A stretch of 25,059 bases of DNA, taken from positions 119,783 through 144,841 of the forward strand of contig JAMYWO010000098.1 of the NCBI GenBank assembly GCA_024220525.1, read 5' to 3'. This DNA is from Cochliopodium minus (lineage: Eukaryota > Discosea > Himatismenida > Cochliopodiidae). Position 1 is the stretch's first letter. Each line of letters starts with the position of its first letter. The translations under genes were made by a program, and so were the position numbers. The notes under the pieces were generated by a model that saw nothing but the letters and a program-made list of their open reading frames with translations, searched no databases and was not told the DNA's origin. Shown piece after piece: positions 1 to 9,713 of the stretch.

Positions 1-66
1 TATTTTTATTTTTATTTTTATTTTTATTTTTATTTTTATTTTTATTTTTATTTTTATTTTTATTTT
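1..66. repeat. (ATTTTT)n hexamer array at left end, inside a GET3 intron
   Basis: Perfect 6-bp periodicity runs from base 1 to 66, with T-rich non-periodic sequence following up to the splice acceptor at 127-128. The same array in the same orientation and phase closes the window at 24991-25059. It lies in the intron that separates the GET3 exons at 24524-24726 and 129-318. Confidence 0.95.
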
Positions 67-128
67 ATATTTTTATTTTTATTTTTAAATTTATTTTTTT
101 ATAACATCTTTTTTTTCCAATTTTTCAG

Positions 129-1151
129 ATTTCTTTCCTTTCCATCCATCTTGGAAAATGGATTGGGCAAACTTTTCGGGATGAAATCCAAGATGGGGCC
201 TCTTTTGCAACAATTCGGAAACCTCATGGGCTCTGGTTTCAACGAGGAACAAATCATGGGCAAAATGGAACAAACCAAAACTATCATCGACGAAGTTAAC
301 AAACAGTTTAAAAACCCTGTAACCATTTTTTATTTTTTATTTTTTAAATTATATTTTTTATTTTTTATTTTTTATTTTTTATTTTTTATTTTTTATTTTT
401 TATTTTATTTAAATTTAATATTTTTAATTTTTTATCATTTCATTAAATTAAAGGAAATGACAACTTTTGTTTGTGTCTGTATCCCTGAATTTCTTTCTCT
501 CTACGAAACTGAAAGACTTGTCCAAGAATTGGTAAAACAATTATGATCAATTTAATAAAAGTTTAATATTCTATTTTTTACATTTTTTATTTTTCATTTT
601 TTATTTTTTAAATTATTTAAATATTGATCCTTTATCGATCATTTTTACCAACAAATATATTATTATTTTTTATTTTATTTTTATTTACATTTATTTTAAT
701 ATTTTAATTATTTTAATATATTAATTTGTTTATTTTTTTATCATTCAAATTTGTTATTTTTTATTTTTTATTTTTTATTTTTTATTTTTTATTTTTTATT
801 TTTTATTTTTTATTATTATTTTAATTTATTAACATTTTTTTCATTAAAATTAATATTTTTTTCAAATTTTTTATCATTCAAATTGTTATTTTTTATTTTT
901 TATTTTTATTTTTTTAGGGAAAATTCAAAATTGATGTTCAACATGTCGTCATCAATCAAGTTCTCCACCCTTCTGATAACTGCTCCCACTGCCAATCCAG
1001 AAAGAAAATGCAAGAGAAATACATCAACCAAATTAAGAGTCTCTTCGAAGATTTCCACATCATCCAACTCCCTGCCCTCGATCATGAGATCAGGGGTATC
1101 AAAGACTTAAACGATTTTTCTCAATACCTCACCAAGGATGAACAAAAATGA
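129..1151 (+). CDS. GET3: GET3/ArsA-family tail-anchored protein targeting ATPase, 3' part (last three exons)
   Basis: This is the C-terminal part of GET3 (TRC40/ASNA1), the cytosolic ATPase dimer that captures tail-anchored membrane proteins and delivers them to the ER. Exons are 129-318, 454-531 and 918-1151; stop TGA at 1149-1151. They encode the helical client-binding region (LGKLFGMKSKMGPLLQQFG) and the conserved segment with LSLYETERLVQEL. The last exon carries the NCSHCQSRKK zinc-binding CxxC (C274 and C277 in the full model), which joins the two subunits of the dimer in this family. The first exon starts with one base of a split codon, so it cannot be a gene start. Its missing 5' exons are at the other end of the window (23627-24726); together they give 990 nt, 329 aa, the usual family length. 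Introns are T-rich heptamer arrays. Confidence 0.95.
352..402. repeat. (ATTTTTT)n heptamer array in GET3 intron
   Basis: Tandem 7-bp units fill most of the intron 319-453, T-rich on the coding strand. It is one of several such arrays in introns of this window. Confidence 0.9.
754..813. repeat. (ATTTTTT)n heptamer array in GET3 intron
   Basis: Tandem 7-bp units lie in the 386-nt intron 532-917, which has no coding potential. The intron also holds further TATTTTT runs close to its acceptor at 916-917. Confidence 0.9.
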
Positions 1152-1301
1152 AAAAAAAAAAAAAAAGAAATTTCTCTTCAAAAAAAAAATTAATTAAATA
1201 TATTTAACTTCAATAAAATAATTTTAAAAATACACTTCCCTTCTTGTCTATAAATATTTTCATTTATTATAACATAATTTCTTTTTAAAAATTTAAATAA
1301 T
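1152..1301. other. Convergent 3' intergenic region between GET3 and the RmlA-like gene
   Basis: Only 150 bp separate the GET3 stop (+) from the stop of the minus-strand nucleotidylyltransferase. The stretch is A/T runs, including AATAAA near 1213 on the plus strand, which could serve GET3 polyadenylation. No gene is visible. Confidence 0.5.
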
Positions 1302-1608
1302 TTAAAGTTTGCTGTTCTTCTTTTTCTCAACAATGACCCTGTTTGCCTCATACAGACTTTCAAAACTCCCAGCATCGAGCCACTCGTGTTTCAACTTTGA
1401 ATAAGTCAAAGCTTTCTTTTTGAGGTAAATTTGATTGACATCCGTGATTTCTAATTCTCCTCTGTTCAAAAAAAAAAAAAAGAGAAATAAAAAAGAAGTG
1501 TATTGTATTTTTTTTGTTACCTTTCTGACGGCTCCAATTTTTTAATGATGTCAAAAATTGTGTAGTCATAAAAATAAATTCCAACAACCTTTTTTTGTGA
1601 AAAAAAAT

Positions 1609-1639
<31 letters not shown>

Positions 1640-2909
1640 TTTTTACAACCAGATTGGATGGTGGGGTGGATGGTTTTTCTATTATGTCAGTGATTTGTTC
1701 GCCATTAAACTTTGCAACTCCAAATTTACTCGGATTTTCTACTTGTTTCAAAAACACCTTTTTTTTTATTTTTTTATTCGTTTTACATTTTTGAGATTTA
1801 AAAAAACTTTTTTTTTTTTTTTACTTTGGCATTTCCGAAAGGCTCTTTTAAAAAATTTTGGTAGTCTGTGCTTAGATCATCAAATATAATGTTGTCGCCC
1901 AAAACAACACAAAACTTTTCTTTGCCTAATTCAAAAAAAAAATTTTTTAAAAAATAAAAAATAAAAAAAATAAAATTTAATAAAAAATAAAAAATAAAAA
2001 AAATAAAATTTAATAAAAAATAAAAAATAAAATAAAAAATGTGTTTAAAATTTGTTTACCAATGAAAGTTTTGGCCAATGAAAGTGCATCTGCAATCCCT
2101 CCTTTGGGGTTCTCTTGGAAAGCGTATAAGATGGAGTCCAACTCTTTAAAACTGTTTCCGTTTTTCAAAAGCCTCATGAATTCGCCTTTTGTAAAAGTAA
2201 TTAATACCAAACAAGTGGTTAAGTTGTTTGCCAAATAATTTAAAAAATGATTTTAAAATCGTTCATTATATAATTATTCAAAAAGAAAAATTTCTTTAGA
2301 ATGTAAAAGTATATCTGATCAAATTTAAGTAATATGATTTGATATTTAATTGATATTTAATTGATATTTAATTGATATTGATATCCTTCGATATTGTGAA
2401 TCAAATATCAATTAATAATCTAATCTATTGTTAAAATCATATCCACAAACTAAAATTGATAGCTATGAATATGATTGATACAATGAAGGAAATAAGTGCA
2501 TTTATCAGCAGATATTTTTAAGAGACAAAATATTTTTTACAATAATTGATTATTATATTGGCCTATATTCAATGATATTCTGCAAAATTGTAATATATAC
2601 ATTTATGGCTAAATCTATTCAATTTGGTCTCATTTATAATCCCTTTGCAAAGGAGATAGATATATTTATTTTACCTGGATTTTCTCCTCCTGTCACTATC
2701 AAGATTTCTTTGCATCCCATTCTGATCAATGTCTCGATTGGATAATATATCATCGGTTTATCATAAATGGGCAACAAATGCCTTTAACAAAAGTTTTTTT
2801 GTTTCAATCAAAAATAAATTAATATATAGCTGTATACTAACTTGTTGGTGACTAATGTGAGAGGAGATAATCTGGTTCCTTTTCCTCCGGCTAAGATTAC
2901 ACCCTTCAT
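1302..2909 (-). CDS. RmlA-type glucose-1-phosphate thymidylyltransferase-like sugar nucleotidylyltransferase
   Basis: Seven exons on the minus strand: 2842-2909, 2675-2781, 2060-2185, 1825-1925, 1647-1757, 1521-1588, 1302-1461 (741 nt, 246 aa). Phases agree at all six introns. Motifs in order are the [11 protein letters not shown] nucleotide-binding loop (residues 6-16), [22 protein letters not shown] with the metal-binding Asp (D111), an EKP at 161-163, GIYFYD, and GELEITDVN followed by [11 protein letters not shown]. These are hallmarks of RmlA/RfbA, which makes dTDP-glucose from glucose-1-phosphate and dTTP. At 246 aa it matches the short RmlA-like form and lacks the extra C-terminal part of the roughly 290-aa bacterial enzymes. 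The closest relatives of such a sequence are expected to be bacterial, so transfer followed by intron gain is possible (inference). Substrate specificity cannot be read from the sequence; another hexose-1-phosphate or NTP is possible. Confidence 0.88.
1951..2040. repeat. A-rich tandem repeat in intron of RmlA-like gene
   Basis: Two-plus imperfect copies of a unit of about 33 bp, built of AAAAAAT words and TTTAAT, fill the intron 1926-2059. The repeat is A-rich on the plus strand, therefore T-rich on the strand that codes for the host gene. Confidence 0.75.
2341..2415. repeat. 11-bp tandem repeat with inverted arm in long intron of RmlA-like gene
   Basis: Three copies of GATATTTAATT run from 2341 to 2373. 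Bases 2403-2415 (AAATATCAATTAA) are the exact reverse complement of a segment of the repeat, so the transcript could fold into a hairpin. It lies in the 489-nt intron 2186-2674, the longest of this gene, which otherwise holds no recognisable coding sequence. Confidence 0.7.
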
Positions 2910-3302
2910 GATAGAAAAATGAAAAGTGATTAATCTATTTTTTTTATTTTTTTTTAATGTTGAAACTAAAATTGAAGGATGGGATTAAAAAATGGATGTT
3001 GAGAAATATTCGATTTAAATTTTATTCTATCCAAATTCTTTTTTTGACAATGAAATGTTTTCTTTTTTTTTCTTGTTTTCAATTGAAAAAATTGTTTAAT
3101 TATATATTCTCGATTGCTTATATATCCTTTTTGGAAACAAAATTAAATTGTTAATATTACAATAGAAATTTCTTGATCATTTTTTTTAATAAATAAAAAA
3201 AAAGAAATATCCTCAGATTGATTATTTAATTCAAATAAAAAGATGAAAAACCAAAACGTTTTTAAAAACATAAGAAAAAAAGGAATAAAAAGAAGGAAAT
3301 AA
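2910..3302. other. Intergenic region, no gene seen
   Basis: 393 bp lie between the start of the RmlA-like gene and the stop of the F-box-like gene, both on the minus strand. The region must hold the promoter of the former and the 3' end of the latter. A 65-codon plus-strand frame (2957-3154) is rich in Phe, Lys, Ile and Leu as expected of random AT-rich DNA, and resembles nothing I know. Confidence 0.5.
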
Positions 3303-5940
3303 TTAATTCAAGGTGCATCCAGTATAATGAGGAATCTCGCCAGTGCCATAACCAACGAGTTTTTCCTTTGACAATATGCGACTATTGGAATAAAGCTGCT
3401 TAGGTTCAACGATAACCTTTTCGAGGATGATCTTTTGCAAATGAGTGTCTATGATGTAGATCTTGTTCACTTTGGCGTAGATGAGGATAGTCCAGAAGTC
3501 TGACACCAGTTTGTATTCTGCTGAAATGTGTTGAGGACCATTGACGATGATTTTGAAGACCACTTCGCATTTGATTGAATCGATGCATACAAATTGGTGG
3601 GTGTTCTCTGAGTAGGCGTGCACATAAATTCTATTTCACAAAATGAAAATTAGTATAAAATATAGAATTTTTAAAATTTAAAATCGAAGATCATCTTTAA
3701 TTTCAAAATAATAAAGAATTTTTGATTCAAGTAATTTTAGATAAATTAATTTTTTTGTAAAAAAAACTTATTTAAAACTTCTAAAATTGAAAACGAAAGT
3801 AGGGTTTTCATTTAAATAAAATTTTTTAAGTGAGCCTTTCTTCAAAAAAGAAAATATAATGGATATAATTTAAATTTGAATTTATATTTTTCAAACCTTG
3901 ATTTATGATCCAATGAAAATGTTATTTTTGGTAAACTATTTCCTTCGACAAGCATTTTTTGATGTTCATTGTGCTCATTGGTGTAAAACTTGAGGGTGTT
4001 TTTGTCAAAATGATAAAACTGGAAGTATACGTTCTCCGAGAGATCGAAATCAATAGTGAACAAACCTAAAGTAGGAAAAAAAAAGTTTAATTAAAAATTT
4101 ATTAATAATTTTTTAAAAGTTTATTTTAATTTTTATTATTCAAACAATTTTTAAATTTCATTTTTATTTTATTTCCATTATGTTATTTCTTTATTTTTTT
4201 TACCATACAATTCTCCTCTTTTATATTGATCATCCAAAATCTCGAAAATGTGCACGCAGGTAGGGTTTTTAGGTAAGATGCCAAACTTTTTGCCCTCTAC
4301 AAGGTCGATTACACAATCAGAAGCAAAAATGTATCTCTCCACGATGTTTTTTCGGAGTTCTAAATAATATGTAGATTTAGGAAAAATAAAGAATTTGAGA
4401 TAAAATATTTTATGTAACTAAATTTTTTTTTAATAAATTTTTTTAAAATAATTTTTTTTTTATTTTCTTTTAATTAAAAAAATGATTCATAAAAAATATT
4501 TTTTAATTTGAGAAGAAATGAAAAAAAAACATCAAAATTTTAACGTAAAAAAAATTTTTCATTATACAAATATAAAAAAATGAAAAAAAAAAACATTAAA
4601 ATAAGTAACAAAAAAAAAATTATTTTTTTTCAAAGAAAAATTTTTTTTAAAAAAAAAAAAACCCTTGTATTCACAATTTATCTTCCAGAGTGCACTCCCA
4701 AATTTGGAGTCATAACAAGTAAGTTGACCATTATTAGAAAAAAAAAATTTGTCGGGTACAACTTGAGAAACAAACATGTAATTGACTCGCTCTAAAATTT
4801 TGATAACTTCCAATGTGGAGTCAGTTATAAAAGCTTTGTAGTTGTCCCTCGCTATTATGATATCTGATGGCCTGCAGATTAGACATTCAATCATCCCTCA
4901 AATTTTTTTGTGTTGATTTTTTTGAGAGTGATTTTGTCAAAGATCGTAAGATGTGACTTTTTAAATAAAAAATCATGATTGAACAAAAAATCAATTTAAA
5001 ATAAAAAAATCATTTTTAAATAAAAAAATCAATTTAAAATAAAAAAATCAGTTTTAAATAAAAAAAGCATATCCAAATAAAAATAAAATTTTAAAAACAA
5101 AAAATCTATTTTAAATCATTGTCCAAATAAAAAATTTAAAAAATTTACTATAGAGTAAATTTTATTTGTAATTTAAATTACAAAAATAAAAGAAACAAAT
5201 TTGTCCAATTATTTAAAACAAAAATCTTTTTCAAAATCAATTATTTTTGGAATGAATATTATTAAAGAAGTAAAATAAAGTATTTAAACAAAAAATAAAT
5301 TTTAATAAAAAAAAAACAAAAATTTTGTTTTACAGTATAAGCCACCACCAAAATGTTCTCACCGACATACATGTTGGTACAAGATGGAATGATCGCTTCA
5401 GCTATTTGTTCTGGTTTTGGAAACAACCTGATAGAAGTCAACCTGCTTGAGTTATAAAAGAAAATCTTTTCTCTCTCGTAGTGGCAATTCTCTTTGTTTG
5501 AAGAAATTCTTATTAATCCGTCCCAGTTTTCTCCTATTCCGTACACCGAGCTTGTTATTGCTCCATTTCTTATGTCTATTATCAGATGTTTGAATGTGAT
5601 GAAGTCGCAGTACAGATCCAATGTCAGTGTTCTCCATTTTTTGCAAACTATATGAATTTTATTGCTATTTAATATCAGGAGAATTTAAAATTAATTTTTT
5701 AATATCTTATTAACAAATCTAAGTACAAATTTGTTTAACATATATGAAAATTTTGATCAATAATATAGTATCTTATGTTGAGATATAAAATTGACAAATT
5801 ATATGGCGCATATTAAAAAATTTTTATCTCATTTTGTTTAAATATATTAAACCTCTAGTGAGTGGAGCATCCAAGCACAACTTCAAAATCATTATCAATA
5901 CATATTTTGGCAATTTGTCTACGAAATTGTTGTTTTGCAT
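3303..5940 (-). CDS. F-box-like protein with beta-propeller-like C-terminal part; two apparent frameshifts
   Basis: Six exons on the minus strand: 5853-5940, 5334-5647, 4663-4956, 4204-4361, 3897-4065, 3303-3630. The N-terminus (KLPKYVLIMILKLCL, then RVCKKWRTLTLDLY across the first splice) fits an F-box, the Skp1-binding motif of SCF ubiquitin ligases. The rest shows strand-rich repeats (ILVVAYT, LTIFDKITLKK, FFSNNGQLTCYDSKFGSALW, NKIYIIDTHLQK) like WD/PQQ-type propeller blades. It would be a substrate-recognition subunit (inference). Two sites break the frame. Near 4895-4897 the third exon needs one extra base in a GGG run. Near 4318-4323 an extra CT/AG dinucleotide shifts the fourth exon. 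With both allowed for, the model is 1350 nt, 449 aa, with consistent phases. Sequencing indels or a decaying gene could explain this. An alternative acceptor at 4897 could avoid the first break, using a phase-1 donor further into the intron. Confidence 0.6.
5141..5184. repeat. Two adjacent perfect palindromes in an intron
   Basis: AAATTTACT (5141-5149) is inverted at 5154-5162 around a 4-base loop. It is followed at once by the 20-bp perfect palindrome TTTGTAATTTAAATTACAAA (5165-5184). They lie in the 377-nt intron 4957-5333 of the F-box-like gene, among repeated AAATAAAAAAATCA words. Confidence 0.7.
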
Positions 5941-6092
5941 TCAAGTTTTTTTTTTTTATTTGGGAATTATTGGATTGGAGAAATATTGGATCTATAAAAT
6001 AACATAGATTCCAAATTATTCTGTTGCTTGAAATATTGATCTTTATATTTTTTGAGTATTAAAAGAATTTTTTATAAAAAAAAAATTTAGGA
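5941..6092. promoter_or_regulatory. Divergent promoter region between F-box-like and DUF1295 genes
   Basis: About 150 bp separate two divergently oriented start codons (5940 minus, 6093 plus), so promoters of both genes must lie here or in untranslated leaders. T-rich and A-rich tracts are present; I see no specific factor site. Confidence 0.4.
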
Positions 6093-7307
6093 ATGATGGA
6101 GATGCTCTCAGGATTCACCATATTCATAAATATAGAATTATTTCTCACCATTGTTAATTTTTTTGTATCATTCGTTGTAAATATCAAAATTAAAGCTATA
6201 TTGTTCATCAAGTCAATATTCTTTTCGAGATATAGACCAATAATAATTCTATGTATGATCCATATTGGAGCGCCACAACGATGGCCAGATGTTTTTATTT
6301 TCTGATTTATATTGAAAAAGGAATACTATTTTCTTCCAAGATATTGTTATCTCCAAGGTAAAATCAAATTTGGAAACATATTAATTGATTTGAGATCAAA
6401 TAATAAACAACATAAAGATATTTCACCATCACATTATTGACAAATTTGTGGGGATTGAGGTAAAAAAAAAATTCAAGATTATTCAAGATTTATTAAAAAA
6501 ATTTGATCTTAAATCCTCTAGATTGACATGGAATTGGTACAGAAGTTGGGGTGGAATGAATTCCGAAGATTGGAGATATATAATGTTGAGAAAAAAATCT
6601 GGAAAGATGTTTTGGATTGTCAGGTAAAAAGTTTTGAAAGATTGAAAAAAAAAATAAAAATAATTTTTTTTTTAAAAGTTTTCTTGGCATTCATCTTTTT
6701 CCATCTTTTTTAACTATGGTAGTATTTTTTAATGAAAACCTTTATTTTTAAAGGTTATCATCTTTTCAACGAGAATTTTTTATAAAAATAAATTTTTTCA
6801 AAACAGATGGGATCTGTTCCAATTTTTTTGGTATCATCAAGCTATGCTTTGAGTAATACAGACGAATATATTTTACATACATCTTTAAATGAGTTTCCAC
6901 TATGGAGACTTCTCTACATTTCAATCGATGTGTTAGGGATCGTGGTTCTTGTCATGTCAGTGCTAGGACAATATTACGCCGACGAACAACTCTTAAAACA
7001 TAGAGCAAGCAAAAACAGCAGCAAAGTCCTAAACACAGGTCTTTGGTCTAAGTCAAGGCATCCCAACTACTTGTTCGAAATCACTTTTTGGTGGGGTCTT
7101 TTGATTTCTTCTTTGACTATTTATAATGTTGATCTCCCCACCAAGCTATTTTCTTCTTTAGGATCCTTTTTGATGCTTTTTTTATTCACTTTCATCTCGA
7201 TTCCTCTCATCGAAAATAGAATGGTGGAAAGGAGAAAAGATTACATCAACTATCAAAAAATCGTTCCCGCTCTTTTTCCTTCCTTCTCCATTTTACTCAA
7301 AAAATAA
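6093..7307 (+). CDS. DUF1295 / steroid 5-alpha-reductase-like multi-pass membrane protein
   Basis: Six exons: 6093-6176, 6236-6357, 6418-6459, 6522-6623, 6679-6718, 6807-7307 (891 nt, 296 aa), with all phases consistent. Family landmarks in order are a hydrophobic N-terminal helix, SMYDPYWSA, TNLWGLRLTWNWYRSWGG, EDWRYIMLRKKSGKMFWIVS, FLGIHLFPSF, then LNTGLWSKSRHPNYLFEITF and a final hydrophobic pair before ENRMVERRKDY. DUF1295 proteins belong to the membrane fold shared with steroid 5-alpha reductases and isoprenylcysteine methyltransferases, where the Arg-His-Pro-Asn-Tyr segment lies by the NAD(P)H or cofactor site. The substrate of DUF1295 members is mostly unknown. The start at 6093 (MMEML) gives a family-like N-terminus; the Met at 6102 is an alternative. 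Four introns are only about 55-62 nt. Confidence 0.88.
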
Positions 7308-7399
7308 AAATCTCTTTATGGAAATATCAGATCTGATATTTCTTGATTTAATAGTGTAAACACTTTATTTTTGATTGTTGAAATTTTTCTTAACAATAA

Positions 7400-7411
7400 T
7401 TTTGCGCCAAA
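7400..7411. promoter_or_regulatory. E2F/DP-like site upstream of RAD21
   Basis: The sequence TTTTGCGCCAAA lies 35 bp before the RAD21 start codon and contains GCGCCAAA, the reverse complement of the E2F consensus TTTGGCGC. G+C-rich words are very rare in intergenic DNA here, so the match stands out. E2F/DP commonly drives S-phase genes, including cohesin genes in animals and plants; function in this organism is inference. Confidence 0.45.
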
Positions 7412-7445
7412 TAATATAAAAAATAAAAAAAAAAAGTAAAAGAAG

Positions 7446-9562
7446 ATGTTTTACCATACCTATATCTTGGCAAAAAAAGGTCAATTGGCCAATGTATGGC
7501 TCGCAGCCCATTGGGATAAAAAATTAACAAAAGCACAAATCAAAGAGACAGATATTAAACAATCTGTTGATTTTATTTTGAAATCACAAATTAAGACACC
7601 ACAAACCAAAGAAAATATTCCATTTGCTTTGAGATTATCTGCAAAATTGTTGCTAGGAATAGTGAGGATATATTCGAGGCAGGTCAAATTTCTACTGGAG
7701 GATTGCAGCGATGCATTGGTTAAGATAAAAATGTCCATCAGACCCACTGTGGTAGATTTGCGCAAGGAACAAAGGGTGGCAACATATAGGGCGATCACCC
7801 TCCATAATGAAGAAAATAACAGAAATCAAAAGCAGATGGACCTCTCCATCCCTCAAATACCTGAGGATTTCATGATAGATAATTTCGATATTCCAGTGGA
7901 AGAAGGATTGCCAGAGGATGTTTTCAAAAATATAGGTAAACAAACAATAAAATAAATTTACACTATAAAAATTAAATATAATATTGCGCCAAAAATATTA
8001 ATTTTATATTTCCTATCACAATAATCAGAAAGAGTAGAAAACATCACAAGACAACAAGATAGCCAACAAACTGTATTGGAACAAGCAAAGCATGAACAAG
8101 ATCAGATGGAACAAGAGATGTTCTGGCAAAACGCGGGAGATGACGATATGGATCTCTCTGATGTAAACAGAGATGAGAGTATGGGTGATAATATCGGCTT
8201 AGATTTGGGCATACAAGAAGATAATGATGAGATAATTGCATCCAGCTCAGATGACAAAAAGGAAATAGCAAATGTGTTAGAAGATCCTATGGGAAAAATC
8301 TTGGACACCTCCATTAGGCAACCTGAAGACCCATTAACTGATCCAACCATCAGCAGCACAACTACAAGTGAAATAGAAAAAGAAAAACCAAAGGCCGTAA
8401 AGAGAGCTCCAATAAGGGTAAAAAGAAAAAGAAAATTTTTTTTTTTTTTTTTATTCTCTGAATTTCTATTAAATTAATTTTTTACTTATCTAGATCGATG
8501 AAAGCACCATGCTCAAAAAAATAAACATGCAAAAACACTTTAACGACACAGCACCTCTCCTTAAGGAAAGCAAGAGGTACAGAAAGAAAGTCAAAATCAA
8601 TTTGGAAAACTTTTCCGCAGTTCAATTCAGTTTGCCAAATCAAGAAGGTCTTGCACCAGAGTTGCAAAGACTGTTCACTCGTATGAAAAAAAAATTTTTG
8701 TTGGAAAAAATAAGAGTTCTTATTTTTTAATTTTTATTTTAAGGTAACTTTGATATCAAAATACCACCTGATTCAACTACAACCACCACCTCTTCTGAAA
8801 TCCCTCAAACAAAGGGCGAAGGATCCCCAAAAAAGAAATCACCACAAGAAAGTGAAGAAATTCACCTTCCAGTCCTAGGAAATATCTGTAAAAAATAAAA
8901 AAATAACAAAGTTGATTGTTTTAATTTTTTTTCTGTATCATTTACATTATTTTTTCTTTTTTTTTTAATTTATTAATATTTGGTTTTTATTTTTATTTTT
9001 TAAAAATTAGCTGAAGAGCCAGAACCTGAACACCCGGATGTGGGTTACCAAGAAGATGATAACAACAACCTATTTGATGATACCCCAAATCAAACCCAAA
9101 ATTTTGACGATACAAACATCCCAGACATTTCTTTTGAAGTAATTTCTTTAAACCCTTTTTTTAGTTTAATATTAATCACTTTTTATTTACTTCTTATTTA
9201 TTTTTTTCAATTCAAATTTATTTATTTTTTTTCATTTTATTAATTATTTTTTTTTTCCTTAGGATCATGATACATCCTTAAAAGATCCATTCAACAAATC
9301 CGGAAGCATCGAAACCAAACAAGTTATCAACAGTTTATTGTACTTAAGAGACACCTTCGAAACCAAAAACACCGAACAAATCAGTTTCTTCGAAGAAGTT
9401 AAAGATACCCAAAAGAGAGTTAACTCTTCTTTCTTTTACTCTTTGCTTGTTCTTAAGAGTCAAGACGTCATTGATGTTGAACAAGAGGCTCCTTTCACTG
9501 ATATCTTCATCAAGAAGGGTCCTTCTTTTTCCGAGACTTGTGAGAAATACCAAACTAATTGA
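7446..9562 (+). CDS. RAD21: Cohesin kleisin subunit RAD21/SCC1
   Basis: Six exons: 7446-7935, 8029-8417, 8494-8680, 8744-8887, 9011-9138, 9263-9562 (1638 nt, 545 aa), with all phases consistent. The N-terminal kleisin domain is clear: MFYHTYILAKKGQLANVWLA, AAHWDKKLTKAQI, then ALRLSAKLLLGIVRIYSRQV and KIKMSIRPTVVDL (residues 1 to about 105). The middle is acidic and low in complexity, as usual. The C-terminal winged-helix domain (KRVNSSFFYSLLVLKSQDVI, then DVEQEAPFTDIFI) binds the SMC1 head. RAD21 closes the SMC1-SMC3 ring that holds sister chromatids together and is cut by separase at anaphase. The closeness to the SCC1 N-terminus favours the mitotic kleisin over REC8, though the meiotic paralogue cannot be fully excluded. 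E2F-like sites lie upstream and in intron 1. Confidence 0.95.
7986..7993. promoter_or_regulatory. Second E2F-like word in RAD21 intron 1
   Basis: GCGCCAAA, identical to the core of the site at 7400-7411, occurs in the 93-nt first intron of RAD21 (7936-8028), which is otherwise almost pure A/T. A paired intronic site could add to cell-cycle control of the gene (inference). Confidence 0.3.
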
Positions 9563-9713
9563 AGGAGAGGGAAAAAAATTGTTTTTATTTACTATTTGTT
9601 TGTGAAATATTGAATTGGATTTTGCAAATGAAAAAAATTAAAATTTATTTTGTCAATAAAAAACTTGAAAACAAAAAAAAAATAATAAATAAGTTTAATT
9701 TTAATGTATCAAA
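9563..9713. other. Convergent 3' intergenic region between RAD21 and the RCC1-like gene
   Basis: The stops of the plus-strand RAD21 and the minus-strand RCC1-like gene are 151 bp apart. The space is A/T-rich with AATAAA-like words near 9654 and 9685 that could act in 3' end formation. No gene is visible. Confidence 0.5.

Noticed and set aside
1-66. Telomeric repeats at the window ends
   Set aside because: The two end arrays are in the same orientation, lie in an intron of GET3, and similar arrays occur in many introns. Telomeres would be inverted relative to each other and end the chromosome.
1558-1794. Plus-strand ORFs opposite the RmlA-like exons
   Set aside because: They are antisense shadows; the minus-strand exons account for all conserved motifs.
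2957-3154. 65-codon plus-strand ORF
   Set aside because: Its composition is that of random AT-rich DNA, with no similarity or splice partner. It is probably chance.
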